Position numbers and translations under genes: made by a program. The notes under the pieces were generated by a model. That model saw only the letters and a list, made by a program, of their open reading frames with translations. It did no database searches and was not told the DNA's origin. DNA of 9,590 bases from JAPUIN01 sp041580375 (GTDB lineage Bacteria > Acidobacteriota > Polarisedimenticolia > Gp22-AA2): contig JBFGDZ010000138.1 in NCBI GenBank assembly GCA_041580375.1, positions 1 to 9,590 on the forward strand, written 5' to 3'. The stretch's first letter is position 1; each line of letters opens with the position of its first letter. This document shows, piece after piece, positions 1 to 5,466 of the stretch.

Positions 1-1083
1 ACGTGCGGCGTCGTCGTCACCGATTTCCGGACGCTCGAGTCGTTCGCCATCCCCCATGCGCAATCGGCCACCTGCTACGGCCGGCCCGATCTCGGGGGCA
101 ACGTCCTGGCCTACGACGGCTCCCCCCGCCCCGGGAATCCCGACGTCCTCTTCTATCTGTTCGACGAGGACGCGGAGACGCTGATCGAGCTGCCGGCGAT
201 CCAGCGCAACGCGAGGGTGAGCGGGCACTGGCTGTCGGCGGAGAAGGTGCCGCTCAACCCCGCCATCCCGAGCAACGTCAAAATCTACAATGTGCCCAAT
301 CTGTTCCCCTGGGAGCTGCAGTTCCCCGACAGCAACCAGACCTCCAACGACATCGACGGGACGCGGGTCGCGTACGTCTCCGACGAGCGGGGCAACAAGG
401 ACATCGGCCTGTGGACGTTCGAGGTCGACGACAACACGCACCCGCAGGCCGACGCGGGGCCCGATCAGAGGGTGTCGTGCGAAACGCCGGCCGGCGCCCG
501 TGTCGACCTGAGCGCGATCGGGACGATCGACGCGGAGGGCGACCCGCTCGTCTACACCTGGACGGGGCCGTTCCCGGAGGGGTGCGGGGTCGTGCAGGGG
601 ATCAATCCGAGCGTGCACCTTCCGCTCGGGCGGTCGGTGATCCGGTTGGTGGCGGACGACACTATGGAGCCCTCCCCCCGCGCCCGCGTCGAGGTGCGCG
701 TCGTCCTGAAGGTGGAGGGCCTCGCGCCGCCGCTTGTCACACCCGGCGCATTTCAGCACCCCTCGGGCCGCGGCCGCCAGGTCTACAGGGCCGGAAGCGC
801 CATCCCGCTGCGGCTGCGCATGTCGTGCGGCGGGTCGGCGCTCGGCGGCGCCGACATCGCGCCGCCGCGGGTCGTCGCGCTCGAGCGCTCCGGGCAGCCG
901 GTCGATCTGGCCTCGCTCATCCACGGCCCCGCCCGTTCCGGCGGCGACGGGATGGAGTTCCGCGCCACGGGCCCGGCGTGGACATTCGTGCTGCCGACGC
1001 GCGGCCTCGAGGCCGGCGACTACACCGTGACGATCGGGACGCCCGACGGCGAGCGGCACCAGGCCGGCTTCACCCTGCGTTAG
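1..1083 (+). CDS. Secreted multidomain protein, 3' part (PD40-like propeller, PKD/Ig-like, PxKF-like); 5' end outside window
   Basis: The frame is open from the first base to a TAG at 1081-1083, giving 360 residues with no proper start, so the gene begins upstream. Residues about 118-141 (DGTRVAYVSDERGNKDIGLW) look like a WD40-like PD40 propeller strand of the TolB type. Residues about 148-237 resemble a PKD or HYR-type Ig-like module: a 'DAGPDQRVSC' opening, then 'GDPLVYTWTG'. The last ~110 residues contain 'VYRAGSAIPLRLRMSCGG', which resembles the PxKF-type domain found on bacterial surface proteins. Scattered cysteines (for example C160 and C195) fit an oxidising, extracytoplasmic location. 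The protein is probably exported and binds or scaffolds something outside the cell; no enzyme motif is visible. The domain names come from motif likeness, and the function is unknown. Confidence 0.8.
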   Translation, partial: TCGVVVTDFRTLESFAIPHAQSATCYGRPDLGGNVLAYDGSPRPGNPDVLFYLFDEDAETLIELPAIQRNARVSGHWLSAEKVPLNPAIPSNVKIYNVPNLFPWELQFPDSNQTSNDIDGTRVAYVSDERGNKDIGLWTFEVDDNTHPQADAGPDQRVSCETPAGARVDLSAIGTIDAEGDPLVYTWTGPFPEGCGVVQGINPSVHLPLGRSVIRLVADDTMEPSPRARVEVRVVLKVEGLAPPLVTPGAFQHPSGRGRQVYRAGSAIPLRLRMSCGGSALGGADIAPPRVVALERSGQPVDLASLIHGPARSGGDGMEFRATGPAWTFVLPTRGLEAGDYTVTIGTPDGERHQAGFTLR

Positions 1084-1098
1084 CCCCCCCCTCTCGCC

Positions 1099-1127
1099 TT
1101 GCAATCCCGCCGGGGTTTGCCCACAAT
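1099..1127 (+). promoter_or_regulatory. Candidate sigma70-type promoter for the HAD/epimerase pair
   Basis: TTGCAA at 1099-1104 (4 of 6 to TTGACA) and CACAAT at 1122-1127 (4 of 6 to TATAAT) are separated by exactly 17 nt. They lie just after the stop of the upstream secreted protein and about 70 nt before the HAD coding start. This is a pattern match only; in GC-rich DNA the AT-rich -10 stands out. Confidence 0.4.
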
Positions 1128-1147
1128 CGCTCCCGGCGCCGCCTGAC

Positions 1148-1173
1148 GCCGCGGCCGGTCGATGCGCCGCGGC
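1148..1173 (+). other. GC-rich hairpin in the leader of the HAD gene
   Basis: GCCGCGG (1148-1154) and CCGCGGC (1167-1173) form a perfect 7-bp inverted repeat with a 12-nt loop. No T-run follows, so it is not a classical intrinsic terminator. It sits between the promoter candidate and the ribosome binding site, so it would lie in the 5' leader. It could end transcripts from the upstream gene or simply reflect base composition. Confidence 0.3.
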
Positions 1174-1185
1174 CCGGCGGCGCGC

Positions 1186-1193
1186 GGGGAGGG
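1186..1193 (+). promoter_or_regulatory. Shine-Dalgarno sequence that decides the HAD start
   Basis: The tract GGGGAGGG ends 5 nt before ATC at 1199, normal spacing for initiation there. A TTG directly after it, at 1194, is in another frame that stops at 1239-1241. The strong SD therefore supports initiation at or next to 1199 even though the codon is not canonical. Confidence 0.5.
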
Positions 1194-1198
1194 TTGTC

Positions 1199-1900
1199 AT
1201 CCGCGTCATTCTGTTCGACATCGACGGCACGCTGCTCATGACGGGAGCGGCGGCGCGGGAGGCGTTCAGCGCCGCCCTGTCGCGCGCGGCGGGGCGTCCG
1301 ATCGATCCCGACGGGTACTCGTTCTCGGGCAGGACCGACCCGCAGATCGCGCGCGACATCCTGACGCGCGAAGGGGTGAGCGGCGCCGCGCTCGAGCGGG
1401 CGATCGGGGAGACGATCCGGCTCTACGTCGAGTCGATCGCCACGCAACCCGAGCGGCTGAGTGACGCGCGCCTGCTGCCCGGCGTGCGCGAGATCCTCGG
1501 CGCCCTGGCGGCCCGCGTCGATGCGCGGGTGGCGCTTCTGACCGGCAACGTGGAGGCGGGGGCGCGGGTCAAGGTCGGCCACTTCGGCCTGACGGCTCGC
1601 TTCGACTTCTCGGTGAGCTGCTTCGGCAGCGACCACGCCGATCGCTACCGCCTCCCCGCGCTGGCGCTCGAGCGCGCGCGCCGGCATCTCGACGGCTCGC
1701 TCACGGGCGACCGCCTCGTCATCGTCGGCGACAGCGAGCACGACATCCTGTGCGCGCGCACCGTGGGAGCGCGCGCGGTCGCCGTCGGGACCGGCTGGAC
1801 GCCGCGGGCGCGGCTGCGCTCGCTGAGACCCGACGCGTTCCTCGACGACCTCTCCGACACGGCGCGCGCCGTGGAGGCGATCCTCCCCCCCGGGCGATGA
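1199..1900 (+). CDS. HAD-superfamily hydrolase, phosphoglycolate phosphatase-like, with apparent ATC start
   Basis: This is a 233-residue Mg-dependent phosphatase of the haloacid dehalogenase superfamily. All four motifs are present, numbered from the codon at 1199: motif I 'LFDIDGTLL' with D7 and D9, motif II 'LLTGN' with T115, motif III K125, motif IV 'VGDSEHD' with D178 and D182. A helical C1-type cap lies between motifs I and II. Soluble and cytoplasmic; the substrate is unknown, with phosphoglycolate or a small sugar phosphate the usual family guess. No ATG, GTG or TTG occurs in frame between the upstream stop region and motif I. The next ATG, at 1238, would delete both catalytic aspartates. 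ATC at 1199 fits by homology (HAD proteins often begin M-R-V-I-L-F-D) and has a GGGAGGG purine tract at 1187-1193, 5 nt upstream. The 3' end overlaps the epimerase start by ATGA, which implies translational coupling. Confidence 0.88.
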   Translation: MRVILFDIDGTLLMTGAAAREAFSAALSRAAGRPIDPDGYSFSGRTDPQIARDILTREGVSGAALERAIGETIRLYVESIATQPERLSDARLLPGVREILGALAARVDARVALLTGNVEAGARVKVGHFGLTARFDFSVSCFGSDHADRYRLPALALERARRHLDGSLTGDRLVIVGDSEHDILCARTVGARAVAVGTGWTPRARLRSLRPDAFLDDLSDTARAVEAILPPGR

Positions 1901-2982
1901 CCGCGGCGCGGAAGCCCCCGGGCATCCGTCTGCTGCACGAGCCGATCGACCTGGTTCTGCGGGAGACGTGGGGCACGGCGCACGGCGCCTCCGCGACCCG
2001 CACCAACGTTCTCGTGAGCCTCGCCTGCGGGGGCGTCGTCGGCCTCGGCGAGGCGGCCCCCTCCGCGCTGCTGGGAGAGGACGCCGCGTCGGTGAGCGCG
2101 GCCCTCGATCGGATCGCCCGCCGTCTCGATCGCGAGCGCGAGCCGACTGCCGCCCTGATCGAACGCCTTCCCGCGATCCTGCCGGGCGAGCGGGCGGCGC
2201 GAGCCGCCCTCGACATCGCTCTGCACGACTGGCTCGGCCGCCGCCGGAGGGTCCCCGCCGGCCGGCTCCTGGGGGTCGGGCCCGGGCCTTCTCCCCCCAC
2301 CTCCTATTCGGTCGGACTCGACAGCCTCGAGGTCATGCGGGACAAGGCCCGCCGCGCGGCGGCGTTCCCGATCCTCAAGATCAAGGTCGACGCGGGACGG
2401 GCCCGCGAAATCGTCGCCGCGATCCGCGCGGACACCGAAAGGCCGCTGCGGGTCGACGGGAACGAGGCGTGGCGCGACCCGGAGGAGGCGATCCGGGCGA
2501 TCCTCTGGATGGAGACGCGGGGCGTCGTGCTGGTGGAGCAGCCGCTACCGGCGGGGGACCTCGAGGGCGCGCGGCGCGTCCGCGATCGGATCGGCATCCC
2601 GCTCATCGCCGACGAGTCGGCGCGCGATCCGGAGGACGTGGCGCGGCTCGCCGGGTGCTTCGACGGCGTCAACGTGAAGGTGCAGAAGTGCGGCGGGCTG
2701 CTCCCGGCGCGCCGGATGATCGACGAGGCGCGCGGGCGCGGACTGCAGGTGATGCTCGGCTGCATGATCGAGACCGGCCTCGGGATCGCGGCGGCGGCCC
2801 ACCTCGCTCCGCTCGTCGATCACGTCGACCTCGACGGGCACCTGCTGATCGCCCGCGATCCGTTCCGCGGCCTGAACGTGAGAGCGGGCAGGCTCGTTCT
2901 GCCCCGGAGATCCGGCATCGGCGTCGAGCGCGTCCGCGCCGCCGGGCGGGGGACACCGAGACGAGGCCGGTCGCGCGGCTAG
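1897..2982 (+). CDS. Dipeptide epimerase (probable L-Ala-D/L-Glu epimerase), enolase superfamily
   Basis: A complete 361-residue protein of the muconate-lactonizing subgroup of the enolase superfamily. Visible active-site elements, in order: the KxK pair K161/K163 ('ILKIKVDA'), metal ligands D187 ('VDGNEAW'), E214 ('VEQPLP') and D239 ('ADES'), the second catalytic lysine region 'NVKVQKCGG' (K261/K264), and 'MLGCMIETGLG'. The late 'DLDGHLL' (D311, D313) matches the DxD motif that binds the dipeptide ammonium group in characterised L-Ala-D/L-Glu epimerases. The family inverts the second residue of dipeptides by 1,1-proton transfer, and the Ala-Glu members act in recycling murein peptides. Exact specificity cannot be read from sequence. 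The start at 1897 overlaps the HAD stop as ATGA, so the two are probably cotranslated. The basic C-terminal tail runs into the convergent M23 gene. Confidence 0.9.
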   Translation: MTAARKPPGIRLLHEPIDLVLRETWGTAHGASATRTNVLVSLACGGVVGLGEAAPSALLGEDAASVSAALDRIARRLDREREPTAALIERLPAILPGERAARAALDIALHDWLGRRRRVPAGRLLGVGPGPSPPTSYSVGLDSLEVMRDKARRAAAFPILKIKVDAGRAREIVAAIRADTERPLRVDGNEAWRDPEEAIRAILWMETRGVVLVEQPLPAGDLEGARRVRDRIGIPLIADESARDPEDVARLAGCFDGVNVKVQKCGGLLPARRMIDEARGRGLQVMLGCMIETGLGIAAAAHLAPLVDHVDLDGHLLIARDPFRGLNVRAGRLVLPRRSGIGVERVRAAGRGTPRRGRSRG

Positions 2983-2994
2983 CGGCGCGAGCGG
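2967..2994. terminator. Inverted repeat on the shared stop codons of convergent genes; candidate bidirectional terminator
   Basis: A 28-nt dyad is centred between 2980 and 2981. Twelve of 14 position pairs are complementary, and the exceptions are two symmetric G-G mismatches (2970/2991 and 2977/2984). The core 2971-2990 reads TCGCGCGGCTAGCGGCGCGA. The central CTAG supplies the TAG of both genes. As RNA it could form a stem of 2967-2976 with 2985-2994 (one mismatch) and an 8-nt loop on either strand. No U-tract follows, so terminator function is an inference from position. Confidence 0.4.
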
Positions 2995-3743
2995 AGCCAG
3001 AGGATCGGATCGACGGGCCGGCGGTTCTGCCGCACCTCGAAGTGCAGGTGCGCCCCCCGCGCGTTCCCCGTCCGTCCGACTCTCGCGATTAGGTCTCCCG
3101 CCTCGACCCGCTGCCCGACGCGCACGTGGACCTGGCTGGCGTGCGCGTAGCGCGTCGTCAGTCCGCCGCCGTGGTCGATCACCACCATGAGGCCGTATCC
3201 GCGGGCGGTCGAAGCGCGGGTCACGACGCCGGAGGCCGCCGCGCGGATCGGGTCGCCGCGCCGGCCGTCGATGTCGATCCCCTCGTGCAGGCGGCCCCGC
3301 TGGCCCCGCGGTCCGAATCGCGCCGTGACCTTCCCGCGGAGCGGCCAGGTGAGGAGCGCCGGGACGTCCGCCGGCGGCGGCACCGGGAGGGCGCGCGGCG
3401 CGCCGGGGACGAAGATCTCCGTTCCGGCGGGGATGTTGGACGGATCCGGGATCGAGTTGGCGCTCATCAGCGTCTCGACCTCGACGCCGTATGCGCGCGA
3501 CAGGGCGAAGAGCGTCTGGCCGGCTTCGAGCGTGTGGTACACCCCGCCCGTATCGGGGGAGGGGTCGGGGCGCGGGTCGAGGCGGGCGGCCGGTTCGACC
3601 TGCACCGTGCGCGGCGCGCCTCCGCACGCGAGTCCGGACAGGGCGCACTGGAGAGCGCAGAGAAACGCGCAGGCGAGGCCGCCGCCTCCCGCCATCCGGG
3701 CCCTGGTGGCCCGATCCTCGTGTCGCCCCCGTTGGAAATCCAT
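2979..3743 (-). CDS. LysM-M23 family peptidase (murein hydrolase-like), exported, possibly a lipoprotein
   Basis: A 254-residue protein with the N-terminal basic stretch 'RATRAR', then a hydrophobic export segment (about 19-39) ending in 'SGLAC' (C40). This could be a lipobox, but glycine at -3 is atypical. A proline-rich linker follows, then a degenerate LysM (about 67-113) and an M23 domain (about 133-245). The zinc ligands are intact: H153 and D157 in 'HEGIDI', H234 in 'HLHFEV', plus H201 and H232 as likely catalytic histidines. The protein is therefore probably an active endopeptidase cutting peptidoglycan cross-links in the periplasm, similar in architecture to NlpD/EnvC-type proteins, which however are often catalytically dead. 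Start choice: ATG at 3743 keeps positive charges before the hydrophobic core; ATG at 3695 (238 aa) is an alternative with an AGGG about 8 nt upstream. I see no convincing minus-strand promoter. It converges on the epimerase gene with a 4-bp overlap. Confidence 0.87.
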   Translation of the reverse strand: MDFQRGRHEDRATRARMAGGGGLACAFLCALQCALSGLACGGAPRTVQVEPAARLDPRPDPSPDTGGVYHTLEAGQTLFALSRAYGVEVETLMSANSIPDPSNIPAGTEIFVPGAPRALPVPPPADVPALLTWPLRGKVTARFGPRGQRGRLHEGIDIDGRRGDPIRAAASGVVTRASTARGYGLMVVIDHGGGLTTRYAHASQVHVRVGQRVEAGDLIARVGRTGNARGAHLHFEVRQNRRPVDPILWLRSRR

Positions 3744-3863
3744 ATCAGTCAACGATTTGCGTTCATCGTGGTGCGCGCCGCCCCGATCGCACTGTACGGC
3801 CCCGAGCCTGCGGCCGGATCGGCGAGAACGTGCACGAGGGTCCGCACCAGCATGAATTTTGTC

Positions 3864-3878
3864 CCGGGGAGCCCCCGG
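3864..3878. repeat. Short inverted repeat upstream of the propeller gene promoter
   Basis: CCGGGG (3864-3869) and CCCCGG (3873-3878) form a perfect 6-bp arm pair around the loop AGC. It lies 12 nt upstream of the -35 hexamer at 3891, in the gap between two divergent genes, so it could be an operator or a hairpin in a minus-strand leader. Chance is quite possible in DNA this GC-rich. Confidence 0.25.
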
Positions 3879-3890
3879 CGCAAGCCCCGG

Positions 3891-3919
3891 TTGACCGGCC
3901 GCGAGGCTGGCCGTATATG
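3891..3919 (+). promoter_or_regulatory. Sigma70-type promoter for the secreted propeller gene
   Basis: TTGACC (3891-3896, 5 of 6 to consensus) and TATATG (3914-3919, 4 of 6) are spaced by 17 nt. A start of transcription near 3926 would leave a leader of about 28 nt before ATG at 3954. This also argues against the in-frame ATG at 3852, which lies upstream of the promoter. The rest of the 210-nt divergent gap (3744-3953) holds the small inverted repeat at 3864-3878 and nothing else I can call. Confidence 0.6.
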
Positions 3920-3953
3920 GTGCGCGTCGGCGCCCGGCGTCCGATCGATCCCT

Positions 3954-5357
3954 ATGACCCGCTTTGCGTTCCACCTCCCGTCGCGCCCGGGGACGCTGCG
4001 GCCGGCCGTCCTGCTGCTCGTCCTCGCCGGGACCGCGATCCCGGGCGTCGCCCCCGCGGCCGCCTCCGGCCGGATCCTGCAATTCTCCCTCGATCCCGCC
4101 TCGCCGACGACCGGGGATCCCGTCCGTTTCCGGGCCGAGATCGAGATCTCCAGTTGCTGCGCCGAGCCGGTCGTCTCGATCGGCTTCGGACCTCAGCCGG
4201 AGCTGTCGGGCCTGGAGGGCTGGGCCCTGGAGATCGAGGCCGAGCCGGGTCCCCTGCCGCAGATCACGATCATCCCGATCGACGAGCGGCTCGGGCCTCT
4301 ACCCCTCGCGGGCGGGGAGGGGGTGCTGCGCCTGCGTTTGAGCGGTGAGACGGTCGACACGATGTTCTTCGACCTGGACGTCCGGGCCGGGCCGGCCGCG
4401 GGCTGGGCACAGCTCGCCGGGCACGGTGGATTCACGATCCCCGCCACGATCTCGGCGCTCGCGTCGCTGCCGGACCAGCTGGCGATCGCGGCACCGGCGG
4501 CGCGCACGGTGGCGTTCGTCGATCCGGCGGAAGGCCGGATCCTGAGCACCTTCATCGCGCCCGGCAGCGGCGACGTCAGGGGCATGGCGACGGATCTCAA
4601 CGTGCTGTTCCTCTCGATCCAGGATTTCTCCGGCCCCCGGATCTACCGCGTGGATCGTCTGGGGCGGGTGCTCGGTTCTTTCGCGAGCCCCACCGTCTCT
4701 CCCGGCAACCGGCCGCTCGAGGGGCTGGCGCTGCTCGACGGGGTGCTGTACGGATCGCACCCCGCCCCGTCGATCCTGTTCGCCATGAATCCGATCACGG
4801 GCGCCAGGCTCTGGCAGCGTTCGCTCGCGGCGCCGCTCGCCGGTCTCGCGCCGGCCGGCCGGGGGCTGCTGGGGGTGGAGGCGTCCGGCTCGTTCTACTT
4901 CGTGGAGGCCTCCGCGGACGGGACGGATCGGATTCTCGCGGACCCCGCCGATCACGGCCTCGGCTTCGTCCAGATGACCGGCCTCGCGTACGACGGCTTC
5001 GGCGCGGTCGCGTGGGACGCGGTGCGTCTGCGCGGGACGTCCGTCCGGACGTTCGCACTCTGGTGGGCGGTCGACGGCACGCTGCGCGCGTACCTTCCCG
5101 GCGGGGCGCGCACCCTCGACGTGCTACGCGGCCGCGTGGCCGAGCTGCTGCAGCTCGCGGGCAACGTCGATCTGGCGGGCGAGGCGTGCCTCGTGAACGA
5201 CGGTGCCGGCGGTGTCGTCCCGAGCGCCGGCGTCCCACCGGAGGGGGAGGCGTTCTACTACGTCTCGCGATTCGTCAGCGCGGACGGCTTCGAGCAGAGC
5301 TACGGACGGTCGTCGTCCGGCTTCAGGCGCATCGATCGCAACGCGTCCTGCCCCTGA
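3954..5357 (+). CDS. Secreted beta-propeller protein with N-terminal Ig-like domain and C-terminal Cys-Pro tail; function unknown
   Basis: A 467-residue protein. The N-terminus is a Sec signal: basic R2/R11/R16, a hydrophobic 'AVLLLVLAGTAIPG' and an A-A-A-S-G cleavage region near residue 38. Residues about 40-146 look like an all-beta Ig-like domain (opening 'LDPASPTTGDPVRF', ending 'FFDLDVRAG') and contain adjacent cysteines C68-C69. Residues about 150-400 show propeller-like repeats: 'VAFVDPAEGRILSTF', 'IYRVDRLGRVLGSF', 'LFAMNPITGARLWQ', similar to PQQ-type or SMP-30-type blades. The tail (about 401-467) has C412, 'GEAFYYVSRFVSADG', 'SYGRSSSGFRRID' and a terminal C466-P467. From memory, similar tails occur on exported proteins of Acidobacteriota and related phyla; their role is not established. 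There is no visible SD; the start is set by the signal peptide and the upstream promoter. Real gene, function unknown. Confidence 0.85.
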   Translation: MTRFAFHLPSRPGTLRPAVLLLVLAGTAIPGVAPAAASGRILQFSLDPASPTTGDPVRFRAEIEISSCCAEPVVSIGFGPQPELSGLEGWALEIEAEPGPLPQITIIPIDERLGPLPLAGGEGVLRLRLSGETVDTMFFDLDVRAGPAAGWAQLAGHGGFTIPATISALASLPDQLAIAAPAARTVAFVDPAEGRILSTFIAPGSGDVRGMATDLNVLFLSIQDFSGPRIYRVDRLGRVLGSFASPTVSPGNRPLEGLALLDGVLYGSHPAPSILFAMNPITGARLWQRSLAAPLAGLAPAGRGLLGVEASGSFYFVEASADGTDRILADPADHGLGFVQMTGLAYDGFGAVAWDAVRLRGTSVRTFALWWAVDGTLRAYLPGGARTLDVLRGRVAELLQLAGNVDLAGEACLVNDGAGGVVPSAGVPPEGEAFYYVSRFVSADGFEQSYGRSSSGFRRIDRNASCP

Positions 5358-5364
5358 ACGGTCC

Positions 5365-5403
5365 CCCGCACTCGCGCGCCGGGCGATCCGCCGGTTGTGC
5401 GGG
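5365..5403 (+). terminator. Nested inverted repeat after the propeller gene, candidate terminator
   Basis: CCCGCAC (5365-5371) pairs perfectly with GTGCGGG (5397-5403), 8 nt after the TGA at 5357. Within the 25-nt loop, CCGG (5379-5382) can pair with CCGG (5391-5394). Only a pyrimidine stretch with scattered T follows, so it is not a textbook intrinsic terminator. The 3' arm overlaps the promoter candidate of the next gene. Confidence 0.4.
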
Positions 5404-5423
5404 CCGCCTTCCTGGCGTATGCT
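5395..5423 (+). promoter_or_regulatory. Weak promoter candidate for the HD phosphohydrolase gene
   Basis: TTGTGC (5395-5400, 3 of 6) and TATGCT (5418-5423, 4 of 6) are 17 nt apart, about 44 nt before the ATG at 5467. The -35 is poor and coincides with a terminator arm, so this is tentative. Confidence 0.3.
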
Positions 5424-5466
5424 GCCGCCGGCGACGCAAGACCCGGACAGGCTCCCAGAGCGGGTG

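Noticed and set aside
3..1241. Open frame of 412 codons on the plus strand overlapping the first secreted gene and the HAD start
   Set aside because: The product is Arg/Pro/Ala-rich without motifs, while the frame starting at base 1 shows PD40, Ig-like and PxKF-like signatures. It only matters because it shows that a TTG start at 1194 is out of frame for the HAD protein.
1238..1900. ATG at 1238 as start of the HAD protein
   Set aside because: It removes motif I with both catalytic aspartates, while motifs II-IV are intact, and it lacks a properly spaced SD.
3744..3860. Minus-strand promoter for the M23 gene, including TTGACT (3752-3747) and TACAGT (3796-3791)
   Set aside because: TTGACT has no -10 at 16-18 nt (GGGGCG there), and TACAGT has no fitting -35, so neither was called.
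3852..3953. Upstream in-frame ATG at 3852 as start of the propeller protein
   Set aside because: It lies upstream of a good TTGACC-17-TATATG promoter and would put 34 residues before the signal peptide; ATG at 3954 gives a normal Sec signal.
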